The notes under the pieces were generated by a model. The model made no database searches. It saw only the letters and a program-made list of their open reading frames with translations, and was not told where the DNA came from. A stretch of DNA of 64,000 nucleotides from Streptomyces beihaiensis (GTDB lineage: Bacteria; Actinomycetota; Actinomycetes; Streptomycetales; Streptomycetaceae), in assembly GCF_026274175.1 (NCBI RefSeq), contig NZ_JAPHNL010000079.1, forward strand, positions 1 through 64,000, read 5' to 3'. The translations under genes and the position numbers were made by a program. Position 1 is the stretch's first letter, and the number at the start of each line of letters is the position of its first letter. This document shows, one piece after another, positions 44,318 through 54,090 of this stretch.

Positions 44318-45544
44318 CTACGCGCGTCGGGAGGGGGACTCACCGGAAAAACCATTCCGGCAGTCGGGATGCGAGTCGGCGCACCGCACCGATCGGTACG
44401 AGCCAGTCCCGATGTCGGCGAAGTTGGCGAGGCTCTCGGTGCCCGGCGTGAAGTATCCGGCGTGCCCCTTGGCGTCGCCCGCCGCGAAGACGCGCGAGCC
44501 GAACGCGGAGGAGACCGGGTCGGCGCCATGGCCGAGACCGCCCACCTCCAGGTACGGCACGTCCTGGATCCAGTCGTCCTTGTCGCGCGTGGCCCACACG
44601 CGCGCGTGGGTGCCGAGGCCCGCCGCGTTCCGCGTGCGCATCCCGGGGCTGCCCGCGACCGCGATGTCGGTGACCCGGGCGGGCAGGCGGTGCGCGGCGA
44701 CGCCGCACAGCACGGTGCCGTAGCTGTGGCAGAACAGCTCCACGGGGGCGCGTCCGGGCAGGCCGCCGTGGAGCAGTGCGTTGAGCCGGACCGCGCCCTC
44801 GTCCGCGCGCATCGCGGTGGCCGCGTCCACACCGAGGCCGTCGGGCGCGGTGTAGTCGGCCCAGGCGATGACCGCGGTGCGGGTGCCCGGGCTCTCGGCG
44901 CGCTCGGCGGCGTACAGGGCGCGGGCCATGCCCACGGGGGCGGAGTAGGGCCGTGAGGTGCGCTCGAACGTCAGGAGGTTGGTGCCCACGCCCGGCACCA
45001 CGATCGAGATCCGGTCGGCCGTGCGGATGTCGCCGAAGACCTCGGCGACGCGGCCGCCGCCCATCGGGTCGAAGGCGAGGATCTCGCGGCCTCCGGCGGC
45101 CAGGTGCGCGAAGCGCTGCATGCGCTTCTTGGCGTCGGCGTGGCCGACGTCCGAGAGCCGCTTGTCGAACATGCGCTTGTGCGCGACCTCGCGGGCGTGT
45201 TCGAGCGCGACGTGGTTGGCGCGGTAACGCAGCGACAGCGGGGCCCCGTTCATGTTGCCGACGGCCAGCGGATAGCGCTCGGCGAGCCGTTCGCGCTGGG
45301 GCGCGGTGAGCGAGGCGAAGAAGTGCGACAGACGGGCGGGGGAGCTGTCGGGGGCGGGCAGGGCGTGCCCGTCGACACGGCCGTGCTCCCAGGCGGACAG
45401 CGCGGCCTGCACGGGCGAGGTGACCGCCTTGTGCTGACGTACGGCGGTCCAGCCGGTGGTCGCCAGCATGACGAACACGACGGCCAGCGCGAGCAGTGCG
45501 CGCCAGACGTTCAGCTGGTGGGGGGAGGAGTCGAAGGAAGTCAC
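44318..45544 (-). CDS. Membrane-anchored alpha/beta hydrolase (DUF1023 type)
   Basis: A 408-residue protein with one N-terminal membrane helix (about 17-35, LLALAVVFVMLATTGWTAV) and an external alpha/beta-hydrolase domain of the DUF1023 group. Nucleophile Ser in VELFCHSYGTVLCG, preceded by RISIVVPGVGTNL; the Asp-His part is likely near DKDDWIQD and AKGHAGYFTPGTES. Esterase or lipase on the cell envelope is plausible. GTG start at 45544 with AGGGTG upstream; the frame is open to 45655. Confidence 0.88.
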   Translation of the reverse strand: MTSFDSSPHQLNVWRALLALAVVFVMLATTGWTAVRQHKAVTSPVQAALSAWEHGRVDGHALPAPDSSPARLSHFFASLTAPQRERLAERYPLAVGNMNGAPLSLRYRANHVALEHAREVAHKRMFDKRLSDVGHADAKKRMQRFAHLAAGGREILAFDPMGGGRVAEVFGDIRTADRISIVVPGVGTNLLTFERTSRPYSAPVGMARALYAAERAESPGTRTAVIAWADYTAPDGLGVDAATAMRADEGAVRLNALLHGGLPGRAPVELFCHSYGTVLCGVAAHRLPARVTDIAVAGSPGMRTRNAAGLGTHARVWATRDKDDWIQDVPYLEVGGLGHGADPVSSAFGSRVFAAGDAKGHAGYFTPGTESLANFADIGTGSYRSVRCADSHPDCRNGFSGESPSRRA

Positions 45545-45685
45545 TGCGGGACACCCTAGGAGAAGCGCACCCGGCTCCGTGCGGCGGGTGAGGCAGATCA
45601 CGCGTTCCCGGGTGTATTTCGGTAGAACCACGCCTAGTTGCTGTCGAACTCTCACCCTCGGTGAGCGTCTGTCGGCCGTGGCCGG

Positions 45686-46330
45686 TCACTCGGTGTCGTC
45701 GTCGCACCACTGTTCGCCGAGCGCGGGCTTGAGGTGGTCGAGGTAGGACTCGGTGAGGGCGCGGATCGCGTCGATGCTCGGATCGCCACCCGCGCCCCAC
45801 AGGTGTCCCGTCATCCGCAGGACGCCGCCGAAGGCGGCCACCAGCACGCGCGGCCGGGGGTCGGTGTGTACGTCGAGCCCCTCGCGCTCGGCGATCACGC
45901 GCGCGGCCTGCTCCTCCAGCTCCATGGAGCGGCGCAGGTGGGTGGCGAGCAGTGAGGGAGTCGACTCGATCATCTGGTAGGCGCGCATGTGGAGTTCGAC
46001 CGGGACGACCTCCTCGACGGACCGGTTCATGGCGTCCCAGGTGTCCAGGAGCGTCCCGCGCAGTGCCTCCAGCGGGCTTTCACCGGGCGGGCGTTGGCGC
46101 AGCCCCTCGATGAACCCGGCCTCGACCATCTCCTGCACGGCGAAGGCGGCTTCCTCCTTGTTGGCGAAGTAGCGGAAGAACGTGCGCTGGGAGATCTCGC
46201 AGGCCGCGGTGATCTCGTCGACGGTCGTCCGGTCGAAGCCCTGCGTCGTGAAGAGTTCCAGCGCGACGCGAAGCAGGGCGTCGCGGGTGCGCTGCTTCTT
46301 GAGTTCCCGCAGGTTGGGGGCGGCCGCCAT
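45686..46330 (-). CDS. TetR-family repressor of the adjacent MFS exporter
   Basis: A 214-residue TetR protein: ELKKQRTRDALLRVALELFT, TQGFDRTTVDEITAACEISQ, RTFFRYFANKEEAAF is the DNA-binding part and the rest a TetR_C_17-like helical ligand domain. ATG at 46330 with AGAGGACCC upstream. Divergent from an EmrB-type exporter with inverted repeats between, the standard arrangement for drug-inducible efflux. Confidence 0.93.
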   Translation of the reverse strand: MAAAPNLRELKKQRTRDALLRVALELFTTQGFDRTTVDEITAACEISQRTFFRYFANKEEAAFAVQEMVEAGFIEGLRQRPPGESPLEALRGTLLDTWDAMNRSVEEVVPVELHMRAYQMIESTPSLLATHLRRSMELEEQAARVIAEREGLDVHTDPRPRVLVAAFGGVLRMTGHLWGAGGDPSIDAIRALTESYLDHLKPALGEQWCDDDTE

Positions 46331-46388
46331 GGATTCTTCGGGTCCTCTGTCTCTCGCTGTTCGTGCAGCTCAGCATAGTGTGAGCGAC

Positions 46389-46442
46389 GTGACAGTTACC
46401 GACTAGTGAAATGCTCTGTCAACTGTCAGCAGCTGTCACTAG
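46389..46442. promoter_or_regulatory. Operator region between TetR and MFS genes
   Basis: TGACAGTT (46390-46397) and AACTGTCA (46421-46428) are perfect inverted arms. GTGACAG (46389-46395) also pairs with CTGTCAC (46433-46439), and CTAGTGA/TCACTAG words recur. These repeats cover the region where the exporter promoter must lie. Confidence 0.65.
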
Positions 46443-46452
46443 CCTCGAAGGC

Positions 46453-48063
46453 ATGACTAGTCAGACCACTGTCGACAAGGCGGACCGGGCACCGGAGCCC
46501 GCAGCCGTCCCGGCACCGCCCAAGGGGCTGCGGGGGCACCCCTGGCTCACGCTGTTCTCCGTCGCGATCGGCGTGATGATGGTGGCCCTGGACGGCACCA
46601 TCGTGGCCATCGCCAACCCCGCCATCCAGAAGGACCTCGGCGCGAGCTTCGCCGACGTCCAGTGGATCACCAACGGCTACTTCCTCGCCCTCGCGGTCAC
46701 CCTCATCACCGCGGGCAAGCTCGGCGACCGGTTCGGCCACCGCCAGACGTTCCTCATAGGCGTGGTGGGCTTCGCCAGCGCCTCGGGGGCCATCGGCCTG
46801 TCGAACAGCATCGCCCTGGTCATCACGTTCCGCGTCTTCCAGGGCCTGTTCGGCGCACTGCTCATGCCCGCCGCGCTCGGCGTGCTGCGGGCCACCTTCC
46901 CGGCCGAGAAGCTGAACATGGCCATCGGCATCTGGGGCATGGTCATCGGCGCCTCGACCGCGGGCGGCCCGATCCTCGGCGGCCTGCTCGTCGAGCACGT
47001 CAGCTGGCAGTCGGTCTTCTTCATCAACGTGCCGGTGGGCGTCGTCGCCCTCGTCCTGGGCCTGGTGATCCTCCTGGACCACCGCGCCGAGAACGCGCCG
47101 CGCTCCTTCGACATCCCCGGCATCCTGCTGCTGTCCGGCGCGATGTTCTGCCTGGTGTGGGCCATCATCAAGGCGCCCACCTGGGGCTGGGGAGACGGCA
47201 GGACATGGATGTTCATCGCCGTGTCGGCGGTGTGCTTCGCGGTCTTCGCGTACTGGGAGGCCCGGGTGGCCGAGCCGCTGATCCCGCTCGGGCTCTTCCG
47301 GTCGGTGTCGCTGACGGCCGGCGTCGTCCTCATCATGCTCATGGCCATCGCCTTCATGGGTGGGCTGTTCTTCGTCACGTTCTACCTGCAGAACGTGCAC
47401 GGCATGAGCCCCATCGACGCCGGTCTGCATCTGCTTCCGCTCACCGGCATGATGATCGTCGGCTCGCCGCTGGCCGGCGCGCTGATCACGAAGCTCGGCC
47501 CGCGCGTCCCGCTCGCGGGCGGCATGGTGTGCACGGCGGTCGCCATGTACGGCATGTCCACGATGGAGGCGGGCACCGGCAGCGGCATCATGTCCGTCTG
47601 GTTCGCCCTGCTCGGTCTCGGCCTGGCCCCGGTCATGGTGGGTGCCACGGAGGTCATCGTCGGCAACGCGCCGATGGAGCTGTCGGGTGTGGCCGGTGGC
47701 CTCCAGCAGGCCGCGATGCAGATCGGCGGCAGCCTCGGCACCGCCGTGCTCGGCGCCGTGATGGCCTCGCGGGTCGACAGCGACCTGGCCGGGAACTGGG
47801 CGGCCGCCAAGCTGCCGCCGCTCACCCCGGCCCAGCTCGACCAGGCGTCCGAGGCCGTTCAGGTCGGCGTCGCGCCGGTGCCTCCGCACACTCCCGCGGC
47901 CCTCGCCGAGAAGATCACGAGCGTGGCGCACGACACCTTCATCTCCGGGATGAGCGCGGCCTGCCTGGTCGCGACGGGGGTGGCGGTCGTCGCCGTCCTG
48001 GTCGCGCTGCTGACCAAGCGGGGGTCCAACGCGGAGGCGGGAGCGGGCGCCGCACACGTCTGA
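46453..48063 (+). CDS. MFS multidrug exporter, DHA2 (EmrB/QacA) family
   Basis: A 536-residue, 14-helix drug/proton antiporter. Motif D1/B-like segments: VALDGTIVAIANPAIQKDLG, GKLGDRFGHRQTFLIGVVG (motif A), RVFQGLFGALLMPAALGVLR (motif B) and MVIGASTAGGPILGGLLVEH (motif C, antiporters). ATG at 46453 is just downstream of the TetR operator dyads. The substrate is unknown; the TetR partner suggests induction by the exported compound. Confidence 0.94.
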   Translation: MTSQTTVDKADRAPEPAAVPAPPKGLRGHPWLTLFSVAIGVMMVALDGTIVAIANPAIQKDLGASFADVQWITNGYFLALAVTLITAGKLGDRFGHRQTFLIGVVGFASASGAIGLSNSIALVITFRVFQGLFGALLMPAALGVLRATFPAEKLNMAIGIWGMVIGASTAGGPILGGLLVEHVSWQSVFFINVPVGVVALVLGLVILLDHRAENAPRSFDIPGILLLSGAMFCLVWAIIKAPTWGWGDGRTWMFIAVSAVCFAVFAYWEARVAEPLIPLGLFRSVSLTAGVVLIMLMAIAFMGGLFFVTFYLQNVHGMSPIDAGLHLLPLTGMMIVGSPLAGALITKLGPRVPLAGGMVCTAVAMYGMSTMEAGTGSGIMSVWFALLGLGLAPVMVGATEVIVGNAPMELSGVAGGLQQAAMQIGGSLGTAVLGAVMASRVDSDLAGNWAAAKLPPLTPAQLDQASEAVQVGVAPVPPHTPAALAEKITSVAHDTFISGMSAACLVATGVAVVAVLVALLTKRGSNAEAGAGAAHV

Positions 48064-48136
48064 CGCGGACCTCGGGGACCGGCGGGTCCGGCGAACCCCC
48101 AATGGCCTTCGCCTGCCGAAACCGCTCATGTGGGGG

Positions 48137-48171
48137 AAGCTCCCGGGGAACTCTCCGGGAGCTTTCGCTTG
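48137..48171 (+). terminator. Rho-independent-like terminator after the exporter gene
   Basis: AAGCTCCCGG (48137-48146), an 8-base loop, CCGGGAGCTT (48155-48164), then TCGCTTG. Confidence 0.8.
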
Positions 48172-48285
48172 TCCGGGTGACGTCGCCCCGTCAGCCCTTC
48201 CCGGAAGCGGCCCCTCCGGGCCAGAGTGTCGACAGCTGATCAGTGGCGACCGCAACTGGTCCATACGACACGGGGGTTGACGCGC

Positions 48286-48684
48286 ATGCGTACGTTCAAG
48301 ACCACGTTCAAGACCATGCCCAGGCTCACGGCCACGGCCGCGGCGGCGCTCGCCGCGATGGCGCTGACACCCGGCCTCGCCGCCGCGGCGGCGCCGCCCA
48401 CGTCCGGCGACTGCGGGGCGGGCCAGCTGTGCCTGTGGGACAAACCGGGGTTCAAGGGGCACAAGTCCGTCCGTGAACTGACGAACACCGACATCGAGAG
48501 CTGCATCGCACTGCCGGAGGGGAGCAGCGCGGCGTCCCTCGCCAACCGCACCGGTCACCCCGTGACCGCGTACCAGTCGGCGACCTGCGGCGAGACGGCG
48601 GAGTTCCAGACCTATCCGGGCAGCGGCACCTGGGCGCCGGAATCCCCCTACCGGATCAGGGCGTTCAAGATCTGGGAGAGATAG
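48286..48684 (+). CDS. Secreted I36-type peptidase inhibitor-like protein
   Basis: A 132-residue exported protein. Signal peptide with basic start (MRTFKTTFKTMPRLTATAAA, AALAAMALTPGLAAAA) and a small beta-gamma-crystallin-like domain with C...GQLCLWDKPGFKGHKSVREL and four Cys, the pattern of the Streptomyces metalloprotease inhibitor SMPI family (I36). The ATG at 48286 follows GGGGG; the frame is open to 48226. Its last 20 bases overlap the convergent channel gene. Confidence 0.85.
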   Translation: MRTFKTTFKTMPRLTATAAAALAAMALTPGLAAAAAPPTSGDCGAGQLCLWDKPGFKGHKSVRELTNTDIESCIALPEGSSAASLANRTGHPVTAYQSATCGETAEFQTYPGSGTWAPESPYRIRAFKIWER

Positions 48685-49570
48685 CGTCGGCCGGAGTCCG
48701 ATCGGCCGCAGCGGACTCGGCGGCGACACCACCGGCCGTGCGCGGTGTCGGGTCGGAGGGTGTCGGGCCGGCAGGTGCCAGGTCGGTGGGTGTCAGGACG
48801 GCAGGTGCCGGGTCGGTCGGTGTCGTCTCGGCGGGCGCCGTGCGCCCCGCGTGCGAGAGGGCCGCCACCTGAGAGCGCAGCGCCGCCACTTCCCGGGTGA
48901 GCGTCTCGATCGCCTCGGTCTGGCGGCGCGCGCCCTCCTCGTCCTGGTCGAACCGGGAGATGAACCACGCGGCGATGTTGGCGGTGACCACACCGAGCAG
49001 CGCGATGCCCGACAGCATCAGGCCGACCGCGAGCAGCCGCCCCAGGCCCGTCGTGGGCGCGAAGTCGCCGTAGCCGACCGTCGTCATCGTGGTGAACGAC
49101 CACCACGCGGCGTCGCCCAGCGTCTTGATGTTGCTGTGCGGCGCTCCCCGCTCCACCGACAGCACGGCCAGCGAGCCGAACATCAGCAGGCCCACCACGG
49201 CGCCGCCGACGTACATGGTCAGCCGGATCTGCTCCGCCATCCGGGCCCGCTTGCCGACCAGCAGCAGAGTCGACACCACCCGCAGCAGCCGCAGGGGCTG
49301 CGCCAGCGGAAGCACCACGGCGAGGAGGTCGAGAAGATGCGTCCTTACGAAGAACCAGCGAGCCGGCGAGAGAAGCAGCCGGACCACGTAGTCGAGGGCG
49401 AAGGCGCCCCACACGACCCACTCGACCACCATGCACGCCGTGTGCACCGCGCGAGAGGCGTCCGGTTCGACGATGGGGAGCGCGTAGGCGGCGGCGAACG
49501 CGACCGCGAGGGCCAGCAGAGGTCGCTGCGTACGTCGTTCCCACTGGATCTGCGCCGGTTGCTCCTTCAT
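48665..49570 (-). CDS. Voltage-gated-like potassium channel
   Basis: A 301-residue channel subunit with six predicted helices. The Arg-rich S4-like segment is RLLRVVSTLLLVGKRAR, the pore helix and filter AWWSFTTMTTVGYGDFAP (TVGYGD at about 164-169). A coiled coil follows (TEAIETLTREVAALRSQVAA), then a Pro/Thr/Asp repeat tail encoded by a 15-bp minisatellite. The ATG at 49570 (MKEQPAQIQWERR) is preferred; the frame is open to 49609. The 3' end overlaps the I36 gene by 20 bases, tail to tail. Confidence 0.92.
   Translation of the reverse strand: MKEQPAQIQWERRTQRPLLALAVAFAAAYALPIVEPDASRAVHTACMVVEWVVWGAFALDYVVRLLLSPARWFFVRTHLLDLLAVVLPLAQPLRLLRVVSTLLLVGKRARMAEQIRLTMYVGGAVVGLLMFGSLAVLSVERGAPHSNIKTLGDAAWWSFTTMTTVGYGDFAPTTGLGRLLAVGLMLSGIALLGVVTANIAAWFISRFDQDEEGARRQTEAIETLTREVAALRSQVAALSHAGRTAPAETTPTDPAPAVLTPTDLAPAGPTPSDPTPRTAGGVAAESAAADRTPADAISPRS
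48744..48833. repeat. 15-bp in-frame minisatellite in the channel gene
   Basis: Six units of GGTGTCGGGTCGGAG-like sequence. On the minus strand each encodes five residues of the form P-T/S-D-x-A/T. Confidence 0.85.
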
Positions 49571-49591
49571 GGCCGCATCGTAGGAAAGGCA

Positions 49592-49626
49592 GGTGGGCGG
49601 CGGGGCCACCGGCCCCGCCGCCCACC
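49592..49626 (-). terminator. Terminator of aceE
   Basis: GGTGGGCGGCGGGGCC and GGCCCCGCCGCCCACC form a perfect 16-bp stem with a 3-base loop, 26 bases after the aceE stop on the minus strand. Confidence 0.85.
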
Positions 49627-49651
49627 GCTCAGGCGTCCGATCGGGTGCGCC

Positions 49652-52399
49652 TCACGCGTCGCCGCCGGCCGCGCCCGGGTGGGCCGCGGCGACGTCGAGC
49701 AACTGGTACCGGTCGATCGCCTGCTTCAGAGCGGAGCGGTCGACCTTCCCCTCACGGGCCAGTTCCGTCAGCACCGCCACCACGACCGACTGCGCGTCGA
49801 TGTGGAAGTAGCGGCGCGCGGCGCCCCGCGTGTCCGCGAAACCGAAGCCGTCCGCACCCAGCGACTGGTACGTGCCGGGCACCCAGCGGGCGATCTGGTC
49901 GGGCACCGACCGCATCCAGTCCGACACGGCGACGAACGGGCCCTGGGCCCCGGACAGCTTCCGCGTCACGTAGGGCGTGCGCTGCTCCTCCTCGGGGTGC
50001 AGCAGATTGTGGCGCTCCACCTCGACCGCCTCGCGGCGCAGCTCGTTCCAGGACGTCGCGGACCACACGTCGGCCCGTACGTTCCACTCCCGCGCGAGGA
50101 TCTCCTGCGCCTCCATCGCCCACGGGACGCCGACGCCCGAGGCGAGGATCTGCGCGGGGATCTCGCCCGCGGACCCTGCGCTGATGCGGTGGATGCCCTT
50201 GAGGATGCCCTCGACGTCGACGTCGGCCGGTTCGGCGGGGTGCTGGATCGGCTCGTTGTAGACGGTGAGGTAGTAGAAGACGTCCTCGCCGGGCTTGCCG
50301 TCGGCGGTCGGGCCGTACATGCGACGCAGGCCGTCCTTGACGATGTGCGCGATCTCGTACGCGTAGGCCGGGTCGTAGGCGACACAGGCCGGGTTCGTCG
50401 AGGCGAGCAGCTGCGAGTGGCCGTCGGCGTGCTGCAGGCCCTCGCCGGTCAGGGTGGTGCGGCCCGCCGTCGCGCCGAGCACGAAGCCGCGCGCGAGCTG
50501 GTCGCCCATCTGCCAGAACTGGTCCCCGGTGCGCTGGAAACCGAACATCGAGTAGAAGACGTACACCGGGATCAGCGGCTCGCCGTGCGTCGCGTAGGCC
50601 GAGCCGGCCGCGATGAGCGACGCGGTGCAGCCCGCCTCCGAGATGCCGTCGTGCAGCATCTGGCCGGTCGGCGACTCCTTGTAGGCGAGCAGCAGTTCAC
50701 GGTCGACGGATTCGTACTGCTGACCGAGCGGGTTGTAGATCTTCGCACTCGGGAAGAAGGAGTCCATGCCGAAGGTGCGGTACTCGTCGGGGGCGATCAG
50801 TACGAACCGCCTACCGATCTCCTTGTCCCGCATGAGGTCCTTCAGAAGCCTGACGAACGCCATGGTGGTGGCGATGGACTGCTGACCGGACCCCTTCTTC
50901 ACGGTCGCGTACGCCTTGTCGTCGGGCAGCTGGAGCGGCTTCGCGCGCACGACGCGGGTCGGGACATACCCGCCCAGCGCCTTGCGGCGGTCGTGCATGT
51001 ACTGGATCTCGTCGGTGTCGCGGCCCGGATGGTAGTAGGGCGGCAGGCCGTCCTCGAGCTCCTTGTCGGGGATCGGCAGGTGCAGCCGGTCGCGGAAGCC
51101 CTTCAGGTCGTCGACCGTCAGCTTCTTCATCTGGTGCGTGGCGTTGCGGCCCTCGAAGTTCGGGCCGAGCGTCCAGCCCTTGACGGTCTGCGCCAGGATC
51201 ACCGTCGGCTGACCCTTGTGCTCCTTGGCCGCCGTGAACGCCGCGAAGATCTTCTTGTGGTCGTGGCCGCCGCGCCCCAGGTGCAGGATCTGCTGGTCGG
51301 TCATGTGCTCGACCATGGCGCGCAGCCGGTGGTCGTCGCCGAAGAAGTGGTCGCGGATGTACGCGCCGGTCTCGGTGGCGTACGTCTGGAACTGGCCGTC
51401 GGGCGTGATGTTGAGCTTGTTGACCAGGACGCCGTCGCGGTCCTGGGCGAGCAGCGGGTCCCAGCTGCGGTCCCAGACGAGCTTGATCACATTCCAGCCG
51501 GCGCCGCGGAACTGGGACTCCAGCTCCTGGATGATCTTGCCGTTGCCGCGGACCGGCCCGTCGAGGCGCTGAAGGTTGCAGTTGACGACGAAGGTGAGGT
51601 TGTCGAGGCCCTCACGGGCGGCGATGGAGAGCTGGCCGAGCGACTCCGGCTCGTCCATCTCGCCGTCGCCCAGGAAGGCCCACACGTGCGACGTGGAGGT
51701 GTCGGCGATGCCGCGGGCCTCCATGTAGCGGTTCATCCGGGCCTGGAAGATCGCGCCGAGCGGGCCGAGGCCCATGGAGACGGTGGGGAACTCCCAGAAG
51801 TCCGGCATCAGCCGCGGGTGCGGGTAGGAGGAGAGCCCGTCGGGCGCCTTCGACTTCTCCTGGCGGAACCCGTCGAGCTGGTCCTCGGTGAGCCGGTCCA
51901 GGAGATAGGCGCGGGCGTAGATGCCCGGCGAGGCGTGGCCCTGGAAGAAGACCTGGTCGCCGCCGCGGCCGTCGTCCTTGCCGCGGAAGAAGTGGTTGAA
52001 GCCGACGTCGTAGAGAGAGGCGGAGGAGGCGAAGGTGGCGATGTGACCGCCGACGCCGATGCCGGGCCGCTGGGCGCGGGAGACCATCACCGCGGCGTTC
52101 CAGCGGGTCGCGTTCAGGATCTTGCGCTCGATCTCCTCGTTGCCGGGGAAGAACGGCTCGTCCTTGGTGGCGATCGTGTTGATGTAGTCCGTGCTGCGCA
52201 TCTCGGGCACGGCCACGCGCTTCTCACGGGCCCGCTCGATCAGCCGCAGCATCAGATAGCGGGCGCGTTCGCGGCCGCGTTCGTCGATGGCGGCGTCAAG
52301 GGAGTCGAGCCACTCCTGGGTCTCCTCCGGATCGAAGTCCGGGACCTGGCTGGGAAGACCGCCAATGATGATCGGGTTGCGATCGGATCCGGAAGCCAC
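49652..52399 (-). CDS. aceE: Pyruvate dehydrogenase E1 component, homodimeric type
   Basis: A 915-residue thiamine-diphosphate enzyme that decarboxylates pyruvate and acetylates the lipoyl E2. Landmarks: [40 protein letters not shown], the ThDP motif [20 protein letters not shown] (GDGE...[22 protein letters not shown]), and the C-terminal transketolase domain. The GTG start at 52399 follows GAAGGAAC. Actinobacteria use this AceE in a PDH/ODH supercomplex; E2 and E3 genes are not in the window. Confidence 0.96.
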   Translation of the reverse strand: MASGSDRNPIIIGGLPSQVPDFDPEETQEWLDSLDAAIDERGRERARYLMLRLIERAREKRVAVPEMRSTDYINTIATKDEPFFPGNEEIERKILNATRWNAAVMVSRAQRPGIGVGGHIATFASSASLYDVGFNHFFRGKDDGRGGDQVFFQGHASPGIYARAYLLDRLTEDQLDGFRQEKSKAPDGLSSYPHPRLMPDFWEFPTVSMGLGPLGAIFQARMNRYMEARGIADTSTSHVWAFLGDGEMDEPESLGQLSIAAREGLDNLTFVVNCNLQRLDGPVRGNGKIIQELESQFRGAGWNVIKLVWDRSWDPLLAQDRDGVLVNKLNITPDGQFQTYATETGAYIRDHFFGDDHRLRAMVEHMTDQQILHLGRGGHDHKKIFAAFTAAKEHKGQPTVILAQTVKGWTLGPNFEGRNATHQMKKLTVDDLKGFRDRLHLPIPDKELEDGLPPYYHPGRDTDEIQYMHDRRKALGGYVPTRVVRAKPLQLPDDKAYATVKKGSGQQSIATTMAFVRLLKDLMRDKEIGRRFVLIAPDEYRTFGMDSFFPSAKIYNPLGQQYESVDRELLLAYKESPTGQMLHDGISEAGCTASLIAAGSAYATHGEPLIPVYVFYSMFGFQRTGDQFWQMGDQLARGFVLGATAGRTTLTGEGLQHADGHSQLLASTNPACVAYDPAYAYEIAHIVKDGLRRMYGPTADGKPGEDVFYYLTVYNEPIQHPAEPADVDVEGILKGIHRISAGSAGEIPAQILASGVGVPWAMEAQEILAREWNVRADVWSATSWNELRREAVEVERHNLLHPEEEQRTPYVTRKLSGAQGPFVAVSDWMRSVPDQIARWVPGTYQSLGADGFGFADTRGAARRYFHIDAQSVVVAVLTELAREGKVDRSALKQAIDRYQLLDVAAAHPGAAGGDA

Positions 52400-52842
52400 G
52401 CTGTTCCTTCACTGTCGGTGATGCCACTGTTCCACTGTCGGATACGCCTTGGTCCATCGTGTACCTCGGATCCGCAATCGTCATCTCTACCCGGGGGTGG
52501 ACTGCGGACAGCGTGAGGTGCGGGGCGGGTGCCGTCAGGGGCGCGAACGAATCGCAACGATACGCCCATTTCGCTCACGCGTTCCGGCTGGGTGTACGGT
52601 CCCGTTCGTACCCGTCGGCGGTGCAGGGCGGGCAAACCCGGCAGAATGGTGTGGCGCAGGTCACCGATCCTGGGGGATCCTTACTCAGAGTTGAGGTGAC
52701 ACTGCCTGGAACGTCACCGTTTCGGCGGTCTTGACGGTCGGGTACTTGCGCGATCCGTCGCGCACGTGTGGACTACGGCCAACGCTTCGCGTGTGCGCGC
52801 GGGGCCGCAGACAACTTCGTAAACATGATCAGGAGGCAATCC
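52400..52842. other. Divergent intergenic region between aceE and the DUF3052 gene
   Basis: 443 bases. GGTGAC (52695-52700) and GTCACC (52713-52718) form an inverted repeat with a 12-base spacer. TTGACG at 52731 is a -35-like word without a good -10. The open frames here show no protein features. It should hold promoters for both genes. Confidence 0.45.
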
Positions 52843-53286
52843 GTGAGCGCGACCGCGGACCACGCGGACACACAGGGTCTGGTCGAACGGCTGGGCTTCG
52901 CTGCCGGGCAGGTGGTCCAGGAGATCGGCTACGACGATGACGTCGACATGGAGCTCCGCGAGTCCATCGAGAAGGTTATCGGTGAGGATGGCGAGCTCGT
53001 CGACGAGGACTATGACGACGTTGCCGATGCCGTGGTGCTCTGGTTCCGCGAGGACGACGGGGACCTGACGGATGCGCTGGTGGACGCCATCGCATACATC
53101 GAGGAAGGCGGCCCCATCGTGCTGCTGACCCCGAAGACCGGCCGCGACGGCTATGTCGAGCCGAGTGAGGTCAGTGACGCTGCCAATACCGCGGGTCTGA
53201 CCGCGAGCAAGAGCGTCAGTGTGGGCAAGGACTGGTCGGGCAGCCGCCTGGCCACGCCGAAGGCGGCGGCCGCCAAGAAGCGGTAG
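52843..53286 (+). CDS. DUF3052-family protein
   Basis: A 147-residue acidic actinobacterial protein: QGLVERLGFAAGQVVQEIGY, DDDVDMELRESIEKVIGEDG, DVADAVVLWFREDDGDLTDA, IEEGGPIVLLTPKTGRDGYV, ending in a basic tail KAAAAKKR. Function unknown; it is a regular neighbour of aceE and ahpE in Streptomyces (from memory). GTG at 52843 with AGGAGG 6 bases upstream. Confidence 0.9.
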   Translation: MSATADHADTQGLVERLGFAAGQVVQEIGYDDDVDMELRESIEKVIGEDGELVDEDYDDVADAVVLWFREDDGDLTDALVDAIAYIEEGGPIVLLTPKTGRDGYVEPSEVSDAANTAGLTASKSVSVGKDWSGSRLATPKAAAAKKR

Positions 53287-53313
53287 CCGTCCCGGCGGAA
53301 ACGGGATTCGTTG

Positions 53314-53351
53314 TGTGGCCCCGGCGGGTTTTGCGCCCCGCCGGGGCCACA
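53314..53351 (+). terminator. Terminator after DUF3052 gene
   Basis: TGTGGCCCCGGCGGG and CCCGCCGGGGCCACA form a perfect 15-bp stem with an 8-base loop. Confidence 0.85.
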
Positions 53352-53466
53352 GCTCTTCCGCGGCGGCTCTTGCCACGGCTGCTTCTCCACAGGCGGAGAA
53401 CCGCTCCTCGGGGCGAGCCACTAGGCTGAGGCCACCCGAACAGCCCCGTCGAAGGGAAGCTTCATC

Positions 53467-53934
53467 ATGGCGCTCGCTGGCATCACGACCGGCACCAAGG
53501 CTCCGGACTTCGAGCTGAAGAACCAGCACGGCGAGACCGTGAAGCTCTCGGACTTCCGAGGCGAGAAGAACGTGGTGCTGCTGTTCTACCCGTTCGCCTT
53601 CACCGGGGTCTGCACCGGCGAGCTGTGCGCGCTCCGCGACGAGCTGCCCAAGTTCGTCAACGACGACGTGCAGCTGCTCGCCGTCTCCAACGACTCCCCG
53701 TTCTCCCTGCGGGTGTTCGCCGAGCAGGAGGGCCTTGAGTACCCGCTGCTCTCCGACTTCTGGCCGCACGGCGAGACCTCGCGTGCCTACGGCGTCTTCG
53801 ACGAGGAGAAGGGCTGCGCGGTGCGCGGCACCTTCGTCATCGACAAGGAGGGCGTGGTCCGCTGGACGGTCGTCAACGGCCTGCCCGACGCCCGTGACCT
53901 GAACGAGTACGTCACGGCGCTCGAGACGCTCTGA
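53467..53934 (+). CDS. Peroxiredoxin, AhpE type
   Basis: A 155-residue thioredoxin-fold peroxidase that reduces peroxides. The peroxidatic Cys49 is in [15 protein letters not shown] (PxxxTxxC); Cys54 might resolve it. [20 protein letters not shown] and [14 protein letters not shown] are the usual AhpE/BCP blocks. ATG at 53467 with GAAGGGAAGC upstream. The gene symbol ahpE would follow the mycobacterial homologue. Confidence 0.93.
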   Translation: MALAGITTGTKAPDFELKNQHGETVKLSDFRGEKNVVLLFYPFAFTGVCTGELCALRDELPKFVNDDVQLLAVSNDSPFSLRVFAEQEGLEYPLLSDFWPHGETSRAYGVFDEEKGCAVRGTFVIDKEGVVRWTVVNGLPDARDLNEYVTALETL

Positions 53935-54090
53935 CCCGTGACACCCGGTGCGGGTGAGGTGCCCGGCCGAGGCGACACCCCTGTGTGAAGCCTCGCCGGG
54001 GGTGGGAACCCCTCACTAGGATCCAGACGTTGATCCGGTACCAAGACGCACTACGGGGCTCCCCGCCCCTGAAGACCAAAGGGAGGACAC

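Noticed and set aside
48851-52516. A 1221-codon plus-strand open frame opposite aceE
   Set aside because: aceE is complete and conserved on the other strand; the antisense frame has no recognisable domain and crosses two genes and a terminator.
53935-54090. A possible tRNA or small RNA before the first terD gene
   Set aside because: Short GGGGTGGGAACCCC-like pairing exists, but no cloverleaf or anticodon arm can be drawn. I found no tRNA or rRNA in the window.
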